This document shows, piece after piece, positions 12,036-22,790 of a stretch of DNA of 64,000 nt. Under the pieces are notes generated by a model. The model had not been told where the DNA came from. It did no database searches and worked only from the letters and a program-made list of their open reading frames with translations. Both the position numbers and the translations under genes were made by a program. Location of the stretch: assembly GCA_018398585.1 (NCBI GenBank), contig JAGTTD010000015.1, positions 935,001-999,000 on the forward strand, given 5' to 3'. Each line of letters opens with the position of its first letter. Within the stretch, counting starts at the first letter, position 1. The DNA comes from Simmondsia chinensis (lineage: Eukaryota; Streptophyta; Magnoliopsida; Caryophyllales; Simmondsiaceae).

Positions 12036-15000
12036 TCGCAAAGGACTCGTTCAAGCAGTAAGGCACTTGAACCTGATACCTTACATATTGTCAGGTTCGG
12101 GGTTTGAATTTTGCCATTGGATGGAAATAATTTCTTTGGGTCACTTTCTAGGTCTATCAATCCTAACTAACCCCAAACAGCGTAAACAATTGCTTACAAC
12201 CCCCAAATTCTAAAACCCTCCAAATTATAAGGTCTTTAATTCAATACAGAATTAAAATTTTATTTTATAATTTACTTAACTAATATTTATGTTGCCAAAG
12301 AAAATGAAAATATATACGAAGGTTAAAATATCTGCTTCGAACCCTGACAATTTCAGCATCAGCCTGCCAATATTTCCTTCTTGTTTTTTTCTTTTTCAGA
12401 AACAAGTTGCTCCTTTATGACATATAATACCCTTATTTATTTATTTTTAATATGATGTCCTTTTAAGATATTTTTGCCAACCAGAAATCGGAAAACTCAA
12501 GGTAACAACAAGATTAGGGTATGGATGGATTACCACATAGTAGAAGAAATCCAAAACGGGATGATACAAAACTGACAATGAAGCATCTGAATCAAACGCG
12601 GATACGAATACCTGCATTCATATTCAAGAACGAGTCGCATCAACGGAACTTCACTTGACACAAAATATGACTTATTAAGCCAAATTGCAAGAGGAAATCG
12701 CATTAAGAGTACAAATAGTCACACAAAACCCCAATGCGCCTCAAAACACCCTTGGTTGGGAATGGACCCAAATTAAGCTCAATCCTCTGCTCCATTGACA
12801 TGATCCATTATAATGTATAAAACCAGATTCCATGCAGGAAACCCAACAGTTACGAGTAGTAAAAGACTAAGAAACTTACCACAAAACATCTTATAAGGAA
12901 GCAAGTGAAACATGTAGCTGTCACAGATCCAACCTGCAATTAACCAAATTGAATTTGGGTTTAAAACACTATCTTCAAATGGGAAAAAAGATTCATTGTC
13001 ATTATTTTTTTTTTTTTACGCGACCGGGTATTCACAGGTGGTTAGGGAGGGTTTTGTCGATCTGAAAAAGTACTTTCAGGAAAAAACACCTTTTCTTCAG
13101 AAAAACAAAGCTTGGCCAAACACGCGTTTAACTAACCTCATAAAGTTTCTTTCTTCTCCCTTTTGATTCGATCGGGAAGTGTCTCAGCATCAAAAATAAT
13201 CTGGAATACAAGTAAGAGACATAAAAAAGGAAGTAAATAAACATAGTAACACTATCAGCAAAATGTATAGAAAACATGGAATCAAATAGCGGTTTGGGAT
13301 CGTAGTGTCATGGAAGCAGGGTGTCACAAACTATAAGGCAAAAAGATCTTATGTTTGAGAATAATTGGAACAAAAAGGGGCATAACGTTTATTATATACA
13401 CAAGAATGACAGTATATCCTAGAAAAAAACGCGAAGGAAACAAGTTTGAAGAATAGAACAAGGACAATAAGAAGCTTCAGCACATGTTCATTTTTCAAAC
13501 GTGTCCCCCTTGTTCGTTTTTGAAAACGCAATTGCTCTTCTTGTGTATATAATAGACATTATATCCTCCTTATTTCTTTCGTCAAATATAATGTCTTTTT
13601 GAAAGTATTTTTTCCAACAACGTAACCAATAGCTCAAATTTGTGTAATGACCTTTATTTGATTCCATGAGATTAGACAATACAGTACCTTCTTCCGTAGA
13701 CCAAGAAACCCATCGCGGCTACAAATGAAACAGCTGGAAAAAGGGGAAAGACAAAAAGATTAACGCTCAACTCTGAAAAAATCTATAGAACATATATTCA
13801 TATCTTCTATATATATATATATATATATCAAGGAACCAGCTAACCAAAAAGTTCAAGCTGATGGAAGAAATTATATTAATGTCAAAAGTGCGGACTGTTT
13901 GAATATTTGAAACGATAACCTCTCAATTGGCAAGGCTCTAATATCATATCAAGAAACCAACTGTACCGAAAGTTTAGGGTGATGCATGAGGGTACAAGAA
14001 TAGTTTTATACTTTAACAGTACAGAGCAAGGCTGCAAGAATCAACCTGCAATAAAAACACGGCCAATAAACTCGACTACACCGTTATCGTCTAGCCCGAG
14101 GTAAATCCAGATGCAAACCTGTCACAAACATATGCCATAAGTAACTAAAAACCATATCTTGAAAATGCTTTTTGCTGGTTTTTGGTTTCTTATTTTCAAT
14201 TTTTTCCTAGTTTGAGTGAACAGTGAAAATAAAAACACTAAAAACCAGAAAAACCTAGTCTCAAAGCCCCTTTTTAGTTTTTTTAAAAACCAAAAGCTAA
14301 AACATAAAACGCTATCAAAAGGGTTGATATGCATGCATATAGAAAACAAAAGGCACATGTGTCCAAATGTCAGACTTGGCTGTTTTTTTAAGATTTTTCA
14401 ATGTTTTGGCCTAATTTGAAGTATTCCAGTGTCATAATAATGTCCAACTAAACATATCCAACACGTATACTTCAAAGCAAAATAGAGAGTCCTGGTAACA
14501 AACCTGTACGAAGTAAATCGCGCCATTAATCAAGATGTAGACGAGCCTCAGTTTATCTGCGGGTAGACTCCTAGCCTGGTCATTTAAGTAGTTAGCACAT
14601 TACGCAAACGACAAACAACCAGTCTCTTCAAGGCCTGTTGGTTTCATTTTCTATTTGTAATTCTTGGTTTTTAGAAATTGATAATTAGGTTTTGAAAATG
14701 GTTTTTTTTTTTTTTTTTTTTTATTCTTTTGGTTTTCTGTTTTCAATTTTCACTCATACTAGGAAAAGAATCAAATATAAGAAACTGAAAACCAGGAAAA
14801 ACTCGTTTCTAAAACCCAATTTATAGTTTCTTAAAACCCAAAACTGTGAATTAAAAAGGGTACCAAACACGCCCCAGGTAATCGTAATTGAAGATAAATA
14901 TGACAAAAATTTCAAGGATTCGGAGACTGTACCTGGTGATAGATCTCAGCCCAAAAGAGGACAAGAAGAGTGTATGTAGAGAAAAATACAAGTCCAGGAA

Positions 15001-18000
15001 GCTCCAATAACACTAGTGTGAGGACCTGAGCATTGATGCCACAGTAAGTTGCTTCATTGTGGTCTCGAGGGTTGTTTTGACGGAAAACATTTTGTCTCGA
15101 TTATATTGTTTCTTTGCATAACTCTACATACCAATACAGGAAATGTTCTCCTCTAACCTCGGGGAAAATATTTCCTTCCCAAAGGAAATTTCTGCAATAA
15201 TCTCATGTCATACTATTCAGTCTAACCTCAACTTGACTAATATTGTATCTCATATAAATTTATAGAATCAAACTTTTCTTTTAACTAAACAGACAAAAAT
15301 TTTTGGGAGAGAATATTTTTGATTGAAATTAATTTGTAAAGGAAGATTTTTCATAAGGAAAATATTTTCCATTAAACCAAACTAAGTCCAATTGTGCTAC
15401 TTTAGTCCGTATATTAAACTAGTACTTTACTTCACAAAATGCTTCAAAGTGAAACATATAATGTGAGATTATAACGGAAACATTTTCCCCTCCGTGAAGG
15501 AAAATATTTTCTCCTTTTGTTGAGGGGAAGTCAATTTCCCTCAAGGGACAAAAACATTTTCAGTATTTATAATTACTACTATGAAGTTATGTAAATAAAC
15601 AATAGAATTGAGACCAAAAAGGTTTTCCATGAAAACAAAGGGAGCGATAGAAATGAAAATTTATGCAATATAACAACGTACCTTTGGAGTCAAAATGAAT
15701 ACTTGCTTGTGAAATCCAAAAACAATTGCTCTTACTGAAATTCACACACTTAGAATTAAATCATATACAAAAATTTTATTTGGTAGGAAGAAAAAGAAAG
15801 CATAAGATGAATTTCACCTCCATTTACAATGAAGTTCATGAGATGGAAAACCTTCTGTGTTGTCCATCCATACTCAGGCACTCTCAATTCTATTTTTATT
15901 AGTTGTATCTGCAACGACGTCGTTTACTAGTCAGCCACGTAAACATAAGGGTGGGCTCTTGTTAGAACTCGAGCTGGATAAAGCTTATCGAGCTCGAGTT
16001 TGAGCTGGGCTCTTGTCAAGGAACTCGGTTTGATAAGATATCAGTGTATTTGATACTCAACTTAACTCAGCTCATGAGCCTACTCGTCACTGAGTCAAGC
16101 TTGCTCACCAAGCCTAACTATTCGAGTTACAATGAAGCCATTATTGAACCATTTTTGAGCTAACAACAACTGTTAATGAGCCGCTAAAGAGTCCTTATTC
16201 GGCCCTACGAGCGCTCATCAAATTGTTCAAGAATATCCTCTTTTCGAACTCAGCTCATTAAACTTCTCAAGCCTGTTCAAACTCAACTTGATAAGCTATT
16301 GAGCCCCTAAAACGAACATGAACAAGCCGTGATCAATTTTGAACACGAGTAGTTCATTGAACATTGTCACCCCCTACGTATATAATACTTCATGGTAAAC
16401 AGTTCCAGTAACCATGAAATCAAATAAGGCCCATTATTTAACATAACTAAAATCACATAAAGGACTTTGAGTTAGGGGTAATACAATAGCCCATTATGTA
16501 CCATAATGATACTTTTGTAATGATTTCTATAATGAGTGTATACTGTATTCATTTAGTAAACGTATTTTAAAATGTATTTGAACGCTAAAACTATTTTTCA
16601 TTCAAACACTTGCAAACATAAGACTTAAAAAATGCAACTTATGCTCCCCTCAAAAACGCAACGCGATTGCCACTCCAATAAGCCCCCAGTTAAAAAATTA
16701 TACAACTTTGAACCAGGTATGCAAAGAGCTTATGATTGTACACGGTTTAAGTCCAATAAACATTCACGTGGAGCATATTTGAACACAATATAAAATCATT
16801 TTTGAAACCTATTTATCAGTTTGAAAAACTAATCATATAATTTGAATAATCAGAAAGCAATAGAAAGTTGAACAAATTACACTCACTAATTGTTCTTTCT
16901 TCCTAAACATTACCAGCAAATAACGTCCAAATCACAACACAGTACCAAACTGTGAAACGAAAGGACAGTGACATATCAAAGTTCAATCTTAATCTCCAAC
17001 AGGAAAAAAAAAAAAAGAAAAACAAATAATTTACATTTTAGTGTACATTATCTCGTCCTATTTTTTTCAGCATCTAAACATCATTTTCTTTCTTTTTCGG
17101 GTTAAGTGGGATCCGGAGTAAACGAATTTGAACCTAACACCTCTTGTTCTAACACCTTATCAAGGAATCGATTATCTCAAATGTTTAAACTGATGGGTGA
17201 ATATCCATTAATGATTGTAGACTCTAATATGCGCCTCTCACACAAATGTCTTTCGACTAGAAACGTGGATAATGTTAGGAAACGTAACTATTGAAGAACA
17301 ATGAAAGATTCAATGAAAAAACAAAAAACAAACACACAAGATTCACGTGGTTCAGCCTAAAATGCCTATGTCCACAGAGTTGTAGGGATATCTTATTGCT
17401 TGGAAGTTTTACAAAGAGTTTTTCTGATTTCACAATACTCTCTCAAACCCTAAACAAGCTTATATATGTGCACGTAGAAGAAACCATAATCACCCCAAAA
17501 TAAATCACCAAATGGGTCTGAGCCTTCACATGGACCTGAAATAAGTCTCGATCCTCCGCTCCACTGACTTGGCCCACAACAATATAAACTCAGGCTCCAC
17601 ACAAACAAAAACCACCTAGTGCCTGAGAGGCTCCCACCGAGGCAAGGTTTGGGAGGTGAAATGTACGTAGTCTTTACCCTACTTAGTGCAACCTTGAAAA
17701 GAAGCTGTGTAAGAAAGCTCCACACAAAAAGTCCAACAAATAATACACATGGCTTACTTGAGATCACATTTTCAACCAAATTGACATTAGATTAAAAAAC
17801 CCAAGTGAACTGAGAACCTCAAACCCGCTTTCATAACAAGTAAAGGAACCAATTATCTCAAAAGTTTAAGCCGAACGGTGAAAAATCGAGAATAGTTGCA
17901 TACTCTTAACACATTCAAGCATGAACGAAATCTATTAATAAGAGAGAGAGAGAGAAAGAAAGAGAAAGGGTACCAAAGCAACAGAAGAAACAAGGGCATA

Positions 18001-18129
18001 AAGCCCACAAAGTGTGTAGAAAATCCCATCTTGCCATCTCTCTGATTCATTAATTTCTTCCCACCAATTTGTGCTCAACCCTCCAATCTCATTCACCCAT
18101 TGCTCAATTTCATAAGGCACTCCCCTCAT
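11578..18129 (-). CDS. TOM1/TOM3-family seven-span membrane protein
   Basis: The predicted 290-aa protein belongs to the TOBAMOVIRUS MULTIPLICATION 1/3 (TOM1/TOM3/THH1) family of plant seven-transmembrane tonoplast proteins, close to the roughly 290-aa family length. Family members are known as host membrane anchors for tobamovirus replication proteins; the native role is not well defined. Exons on the minus strand: 18129-17974, 15908-15818, 15734-15682, 15025-14933, 14575-14504, 14118-14046, 13733-13688, 13200-13137, 12933-12880, 12611-12534, 11670-11578. The exons sum to 873 bases. Motifs: [18 protein letters not shown] at the start, [45 protein letters not shown], and the C-terminus [16 protein letters not shown]. 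The start is the ATG at 18129; the open frame extends 15 bases upstream but only to a TTG. Intron 1 is 2.1 kb and holds a SINE fragment and other repeats. Confidence 0.95.
11863..11998 (+). mobile_element. tRNA-derived SINE, family shared with 60111-60250
   Basis: A box-A-like TGGTAGAATGGTTAGG and a box-B-like GGGTTTCGAACCTC are followed by GTTAGCGGCCCTACTTAAAG and CTCCTTACCATT. The copy at 60111-60250 has the same order of words. The element ends against the G32 tract at 12003. Confidence 0.7.
12003..12034 (+). repeat. Uninterrupted run of 32 G
   Basis: Thirty-two consecutive G residues separate two tRNA-derived SINEs in the last intron of the TOM1-like gene. On the coding strand of that gene it is a C run. 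Such long G runs are rare in plant DNA and prone to slippage, so the exact length may be assembly-dependent. Confidence 0.9.
12036..12180 (+). mobile_element. tRNA-derived SINE fragment after the G tract
   Basis: It has a box-A-like GTTCAAGCAGTAAGGCAC and a box-B-like GGGGTTTGAATTTTGCC about 45 bases apart, as in a tRNA-derived SINE head. It begins directly after the G32 run. Confidence 0.55.
13809..13829. repeat. (TA)n microsatellite
   Basis: A short TA dinucleotide run in a TOM1-like intron. Longer TA runs lie at 19701-19720 and 30286-30319. Confidence 0.8.
14150..14325. repeat. Fold-back repeat with TTTTTGGTTTC / AAACCAAAA arms
   Basis: The left arm GGTTTTTGGTTTCTTATTTT pairs loosely with right-arm words such as AAAACCAAAAGC and AAAATAAAAACACT. 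The same layout recurs at 1530-1700, 14630-14875, 24500-24700, 25626-25860 and 35425-35650, often bounded by GTTTGGTA / TACCAAAC. Confidence 0.5.
14630..14875. repeat. Fold-back repeat of the same family with a T22 core
   Basis: It is bounded by GGCCTGTTGGTTTC on the left and GGTACCAAACACGCCCC on the right, with TTTTCAATTTTCACTC / GAAACTGAAAACC arms and a long T run from 14701. It lies in an intron of the TOM1-like gene. Confidence 0.55.
15095..15614. mobile_element. About 520-bp fold-back MITE in a TOM1-like intron
   Basis: The left end TCTCGATTATATTGTTTC and the reverse complement of the right end (CAATAGAATTGAGA) match, and the arms continue with CATAACT. The interior carries repeated GAGGAAAATATTTTCC-type palindromes. 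A second large copy starts at 44340 in a phospholipase intron. Confidence 0.65.
15955..16365. repeat. AGCTCGAG-rich dispersed repeat, copy 4
   Basis: Contains GAACTCGAGCTGG, TTATCGAGCTCGAGTTTGAG and CTCAGCTCATTAA in the first intron of the TOM1-like gene. Confidence 0.5.
17260..17520. repeat. Dispersed repeat with 'ACACAAGATTCACGTGGTTC' core
   Basis: The core ACACAAGATTCACGTGGTTC plus CCTATGTCCACAGAG resembles a motif block I recognise from widespread plant LTR-type repeats. Ends cannot be set from one copy. Confidence 0.35.
17606..17716 (-). mobile_element. SINE 3' fragment (Au/Angio-type 3' module)
   Basis: In plus orientation it reads AGTGCCTGAGAGGCTCCCAC ... ATGTACGTAGTCTTTACCCT ... AAGAAGCTGTGT, the conserved 3' module shared with the 5S-headed SINEs here. 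It is flanked by the 12-bp direct repeat GCTCCACACAAA at 17594-17605 and 17717-17728. It lies in the first intron of the TOM1-like gene. The 5' head is missing. Confidence 0.8.
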
Positions 18130-19731
18130 TCTCTCTCTTTTCAAAATTTTGTAATGAAAAATTCACTAATTCCCGCTTTGTATTAATCAAATGCGTAATC
18201 ACAACACCACCCAAGATCACGATACTTTTATGTGAAAAACCCCTCCAATGTAAAAGGAAAAAAACCACGGTACCATCAGCAAAAGGAACTTTTTTTCACC
18301 ATCACCAGGTCACGAGACTTCTAAGTGAAAAACCCCTCTAATGTAAAAGAAAAAAGGCTCAAAACTATCAATAAACGGTACTTCCTTCCGCTATTATCAA
18401 ATCACGAGCTTCTTCTTCCCAACAAATGCAAGATTTGGAGGAAGAGAAAGCTCTGTGATAGTCAAATCTTAAAAGGGTACCCAAATTATAACTGGGTCTT
18501 GTGAGAATGAGCAGCACGAATTGAGACAAGGGGTTTTTTTTTTTTTTTTTTTTAATTTTTTGAAAGAGGGAAAATAGAAAGAGATGTTCTTATTGGGGGG
18601 CTGGTCTTTGTATACCAAACGGTCAAAACGGAAAGATGGGGGCTTTGTAAATTGTTGGGGGCCGTTAGCTGTGCTTCTCTATCTCTGCTTTTCTAGCTGT
18701 AGCAAGTGGGGAAGGCAAATTAGGTTCCCGGGTTACAACAACAACAAAAAAACTCGGTGTTTTAAGAGCTTTCATATAAGCGGCATTTGAGGGATGGGAT
18801 ATACATAATTTTACTCCTTTAAGGTATTACTCTAAAGGAATGATGCCTTCGAGGAACCCCGAACTTGAAAGCATAGAAATATAAAAGCATAAAAACATGA
18901 GAGCAAAACACGGCATAAGGCAAGCATAAAGTAACGAAAAGCAAATAATAGGCAAATAAAACAGCTCCTAACCAATTAAGTACACCAATCCAGAATATGC
19001 TCCTCTATCTAAGCCGCTACATCTGCTACCCCTATACTAATCCTCCACTGGATTTTATCTAAAGTCATCTCCTTTTTATATATATAGGTAATAATAGAGC
19101 CAAGCATCTTAACAATACCTCTTAAAAGAGGGAATTTCAAAGCCTCAAATCTCAAAATGGAAAGAAGAGCACGAAAGGGAACATGATCCCAAATGGAAAC
19201 AACCTCACTCTCATGACCGGCACTAACTAACCAGTCAGCAGATTACACCCAACCTGAAAGTTGAGGACTACCCAATATTTGATTAAGGTGTGGTAAAAGT
19301 AATATATAAAGCGTGATATTGTAACAAAAATAGTATTCCAATTATGTGAAAGAAATTGTCTTTCTCCTTTTTTTTTCTTTTTGTTAAAATAAATAGAGTG
19401 TTAGTAAAGAACTTATGATTGATACAAACTCACCATATCTTATATTTTCAAGTACATCTAAAATATAAATTATTTAAACACGTTTTGGTATAATATAAGG
19501 TGAATAAATGTAACACAATTAATTTATTATATGTTTGAAACCCAACAAATTAGTGCTAAAAAGATTAGACTAAAATGGAAATAGAGGGGTTTTTCATTTC
19601 TCACAAATTAATACAATCACATGATTTCATGCAGGTCTTAGGTAAAAGCATTAATTAATTCACAGGTATAGTCACATTAATCTTTAAATAATAGAATACA
19701 TATATATATATATATATATATAATTTAGAGT

Positions 19732-19980
19732 GTTCATTTATCGGGAACTAAGGCACTGGATTTCATTATAACTCCGAAGTTAAGCGTGTTTGGGCGAGAG
19801 TAATACCAAAATGGGTAACCTCCTAGAAAGTCCTCATACTGCCAACCCTATAAGATTGGGGGTCTTCGGAAACAGTCTCTCGGTAGGGTTACACCCTATA
19901 GGGTTAAGGCTGCATACATCCATCCCCCAGACCCCGCTTAGGCGGGAGCCCTTGAAACACTGGGTCTGTTGTTGTTGTTG
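19732..19980 (+). mobile_element. 5S rRNA-headed SINE, copy 1 (full, diverged)
   Basis: The 5' half matches plant 5S rRNA (ACTCCGAAGTTAAGCGTG, TTGGGCGAGAGTA, TGGGTAACCTCCTAGAAAG). The 3' half is the Au/Angio-type module (GGGTCTTCGGAAACAGTCTC, GGCGGGAGCCCTTGAAACAC) and ends in TTG repeats. It is flanked by a duplication of about 21 bp ending in TATAATTTAGAGT (left end 19731, right end 20001). The duplication includes the left terminus of the MITE at 19998, so the SINE is younger than the MITE. Confidence 0.88.
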
Positions 19981-19997
19981 TATATATATATAATTTA

Positions 19998-20536
19998 GAG
20001 TTATTCACAATTTAGTATCCTGACGTTTTTGAAAATAATAAAAAGAAATCTGACCTTTTGAATTATTAAAAAGGTCCTCTAAGTTTTTATCGTATTAATA
20101 CAAAGGCCCCTCTCTAGCCTGATAATGTCATTTTTTATCGACAAAGCTGACGTAGAAACTTCTTTTTATTTATGCTACAATCAAATGACAAAAGCACTCT
20201 TCAATGTTTTTATTCTTTCGTTATTATCACAAAATTTGACATGTTATAATATGTAGAAACTACCTATTTTCGCTTAATTTGTTTAAAAATACAGTTATTG
20301 AAGGGTATTTTTGTTGTTTTACTATCGCATTAATGAGAAAGCAATTTCCACTTCACCTCTATCGTCCAAAAATAAAGTTCTCACACCAGAAAGTGAACCT
20401 TTTATTAATATAACAAAACTTTAGTAGTCTTCTTATTAATACGACAAAATCTCCGGGGCCTTTTTATTAATTTCAAAGGATTATGGTCCTTTTTATTATT
20501 TTTAAAAAATTAAAATACTAAAATATAAATAACTCC
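19998..20536. mobile_element. Mutator-like fold-back MITE with exact 9-bp duplication
   Basis: The ends GAGTTATTCACAATTTAGTA and TACTAAAATATAAATAACTCC are imperfect inverted repeats. The flanks carry an exact 9-bp direct repeat TATAATTTA (19989-19997 and 20537-20545). The interior has inverted GGTCCT / AGGACC-type arms. The 9-bp duplication suggests the Mutator superfamily. Confidence 0.75.
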
Positions 20537-21107
20537 TATAATTTATAATGGATAGGGCCGGCAAGCATGTGATCACATTGTCAATACATTAAATAATGTT
20601 TAAATTATATATTTCTTCTGCTAATATATATATATATATCATTTGTATTGTTCTTGTTGTAAGTATGTTATTACCTATTCTTTGATAAGACATTTTCTTT
20701 TTCAAATTTTTTTTTTATAAAAATATTATTTATTATGTCATTACTATCAAACTAAAAATTATTATTGTCAAAATGATAATGTAATTTATAGCGAATAATA
20801 GGTTTTTTTTTAGACAAAATAATGAACAATAGTTAAATATTTCACGTAGTTATTTTGTTTATTAACAGTTGTACGTGGAGAACAACAATGCCTTTTTTTT
20901 GGTAAATTTTGATGAATAATTAAAATGAATAAAAAAAGGACTTACAAGAAAATAATAGACTCGAGAATTATAATTACAATTACCATTAAAGTTTTTTACT
21001 GAAAATTATTTATATTTTAGGTGAGGCATCCGAAAATTTTAATATTAATATGCCTTCAATTATTTTCCTCTTTTATTTTAATAGAAGTAAATATTACATA
21101 CAAAAGC

Positions 21108-21179
21108 GGATCCGTGGCGCAATGGTAGCGCGTCTGACTCCAGATCAGAAGGTTGCGTGTTCGATTCACGTCGGGTTCA
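21108..21179 (+). tRNA. tRNA-Trp (anticodon CCA)
   Basis: The 72-nt cloverleaf has the acceptor stem GGATCCG / CGGGTTC, a D arm GCGCAATGGTAGCGC, the anticodon stem TCTGA / TCAGA around CTCCAGA (anticodon CCA at 21140-21142), and a T arm GCGTG TTCGATT CACGT. It has no intron. This is the standard plant nuclear tRNA-Trp, which charges tryptophan for cytosolic translation. A and B box promoters are internal. Confidence 0.97.
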
Positions 21180-21180
21180 A

Positions 21181-21195
21181 TTTTCCCATCTTTTT
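21181..21195 (+). terminator. RNA polymerase III terminator of tRNA-Trp
   Basis: Four Ts lie at 21181-21184, two bases after the tRNA, and five Ts at 21191-21195. Confidence 0.8.
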
Positions 21196-21789
21196 CTTTC
21201 CTTTTTTGCCCATTTTCTCTGTGACTCATTTATTTATTACTCCCAACTAAGGCTGTTAAAATCGGAATTCTACTTAAAATTGATAGGAGTTTTTAGAATT
21301 GGAGTAGTAGAATCAAATTAAGAATCGTAAAATTTTACTAAATATATATTATAATTATTTTTTGTATTAATATCAGTTGTATAATTCAAAAAATTATTAA
21401 TAAGACCTTTACTTACGCGGGTATATATAAGAAATATAATCAAATATGATAAAAATATTTTTATGTAACATATATGTGTCATTTTATGTTATAATAATTA
21501 TGAGAGCTTTTAAGATGGATGCTATTAATTGAACTTTATATAAATGTTAAAACATAAAACTAAATTTAGTTCAAGTTTCTTAAAAATATATAATATTTAA
21601 TTAACTTTCTTTTACTTCGAACTAATAAATTAAATTCATTTATAATATATGCATGACTTTTGTATATTTCAACTTTTTACTTGTATAAGCTAGTAGAATC
21701 AAGTTTTGCTTGGTATCGCTTGACTTGTGTCTTGTGTTTTGTTTGATTCTAATTCTATGTTACTTTCAGGCTATACGCTTCCATGACGA

Positions 21790-21932
21790 CACGTTCTTCA
21801 GGGTGGGGGTCATCGGAAACAGCCTCTCTTCAGGGTAGCACCCCAAAGAGGGAAGACTGTTTACATCCACCCCCCGACCATGCTTTTGCGGGAGCCTTCG
21901 TGGCACTGGGACTATTGTTGTTGTTGTTTGGA
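21790..21932 (+). mobile_element. 5'-truncated SINE (Au/Angio-type 3' module)
   Basis: It begins within the 3' module (TGGGGGTCATCGGAAACAGC), runs through TTTTGCGGGAGCCTTCGTGG and ends with TTG repeats. The 5S head is absent. It sits inside an AT-rich element with repeated GAATCGTAAGATTCTA-type words. Confidence 0.8.
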
Positions 21933-22790
21933 AGAATCGAGGTCGGATCCGTAGAATTGTAAAATCATATTACGATTCTATCCGTTAATTTCATGTACTA
22001 TCAATGAATCATAAGATTCTACTTAAGATTTAGATCGATCGGCAATCGTAGAATCGTAAGATTCTGAGATTGAACCCAGATTTTAGTAACTATGAGCCCA
22101 AGGCTAATGTTTGGTGATACCTTTTCATAGCATTTTAAATAGCTTTTAGCTAAGTTGTTTTCGATACATAATGCTAAGTAAGCGCTTTGAATAACTTTTA
22201 GCAATTAAAAGTTAGCTTTTCAAATGCCGTGTAAGGTAGCTTTTGAAAAGCTACAGAGTTTAAAGTTTAGCTCTTTTTGCCCATTTTCTTCGACTCGTTT
22301 ACTACTCCCAGCCTAAAGCTGGTCTGGACTTCCAAATGAAACAATTGAAATCTTTGAATTCATTGAGTTTTGAGTTATCGGACGCCTTACATATAACATG
22401 TCGCATAGTAGAGTTGCAAAAGAAAAGAGACTAACATATAAATTAACGAGCTACCTCACCTAATGTCAATTTATTTGAAGATGGAATCTCAATTAAACTC
22501 ATATATGAACCTATATACGCCAATCCGGGTGAAATTTCAGTCGATCATGGTTATGTACTACCATTTGACTCGAGGCGAGCAAGTTATGATCACAAAATAT
22601 TGCAATATTTATATCATTCCCAACATAATCTGTTATCTCGTTAAGTGTTTAAAATCAACGAAATGCAATATTATTTTACATAATAAAAATTTGACCATTA
22701 AAAAACATAGATTAAAATTGTTCAGAAAATGTACAGAGAAATCATCTTTACAGGGGTCAAAAAAAGGAAACTATTGTAACAACAGAGAGT

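Noticed and set aside
18130..18144. TOM1-like start five codons upstream
   Set aside because: The codon at 18144 is TTG; the ATG at 18129 gives the usual family N-terminus and length.
19732..19850. A functional 5S rRNA gene
   Set aside because: Only a diverged 5S-like half is present, it is not in a tandem array, and it runs straight into the SINE 3' module with a target-site duplication around the whole unit.
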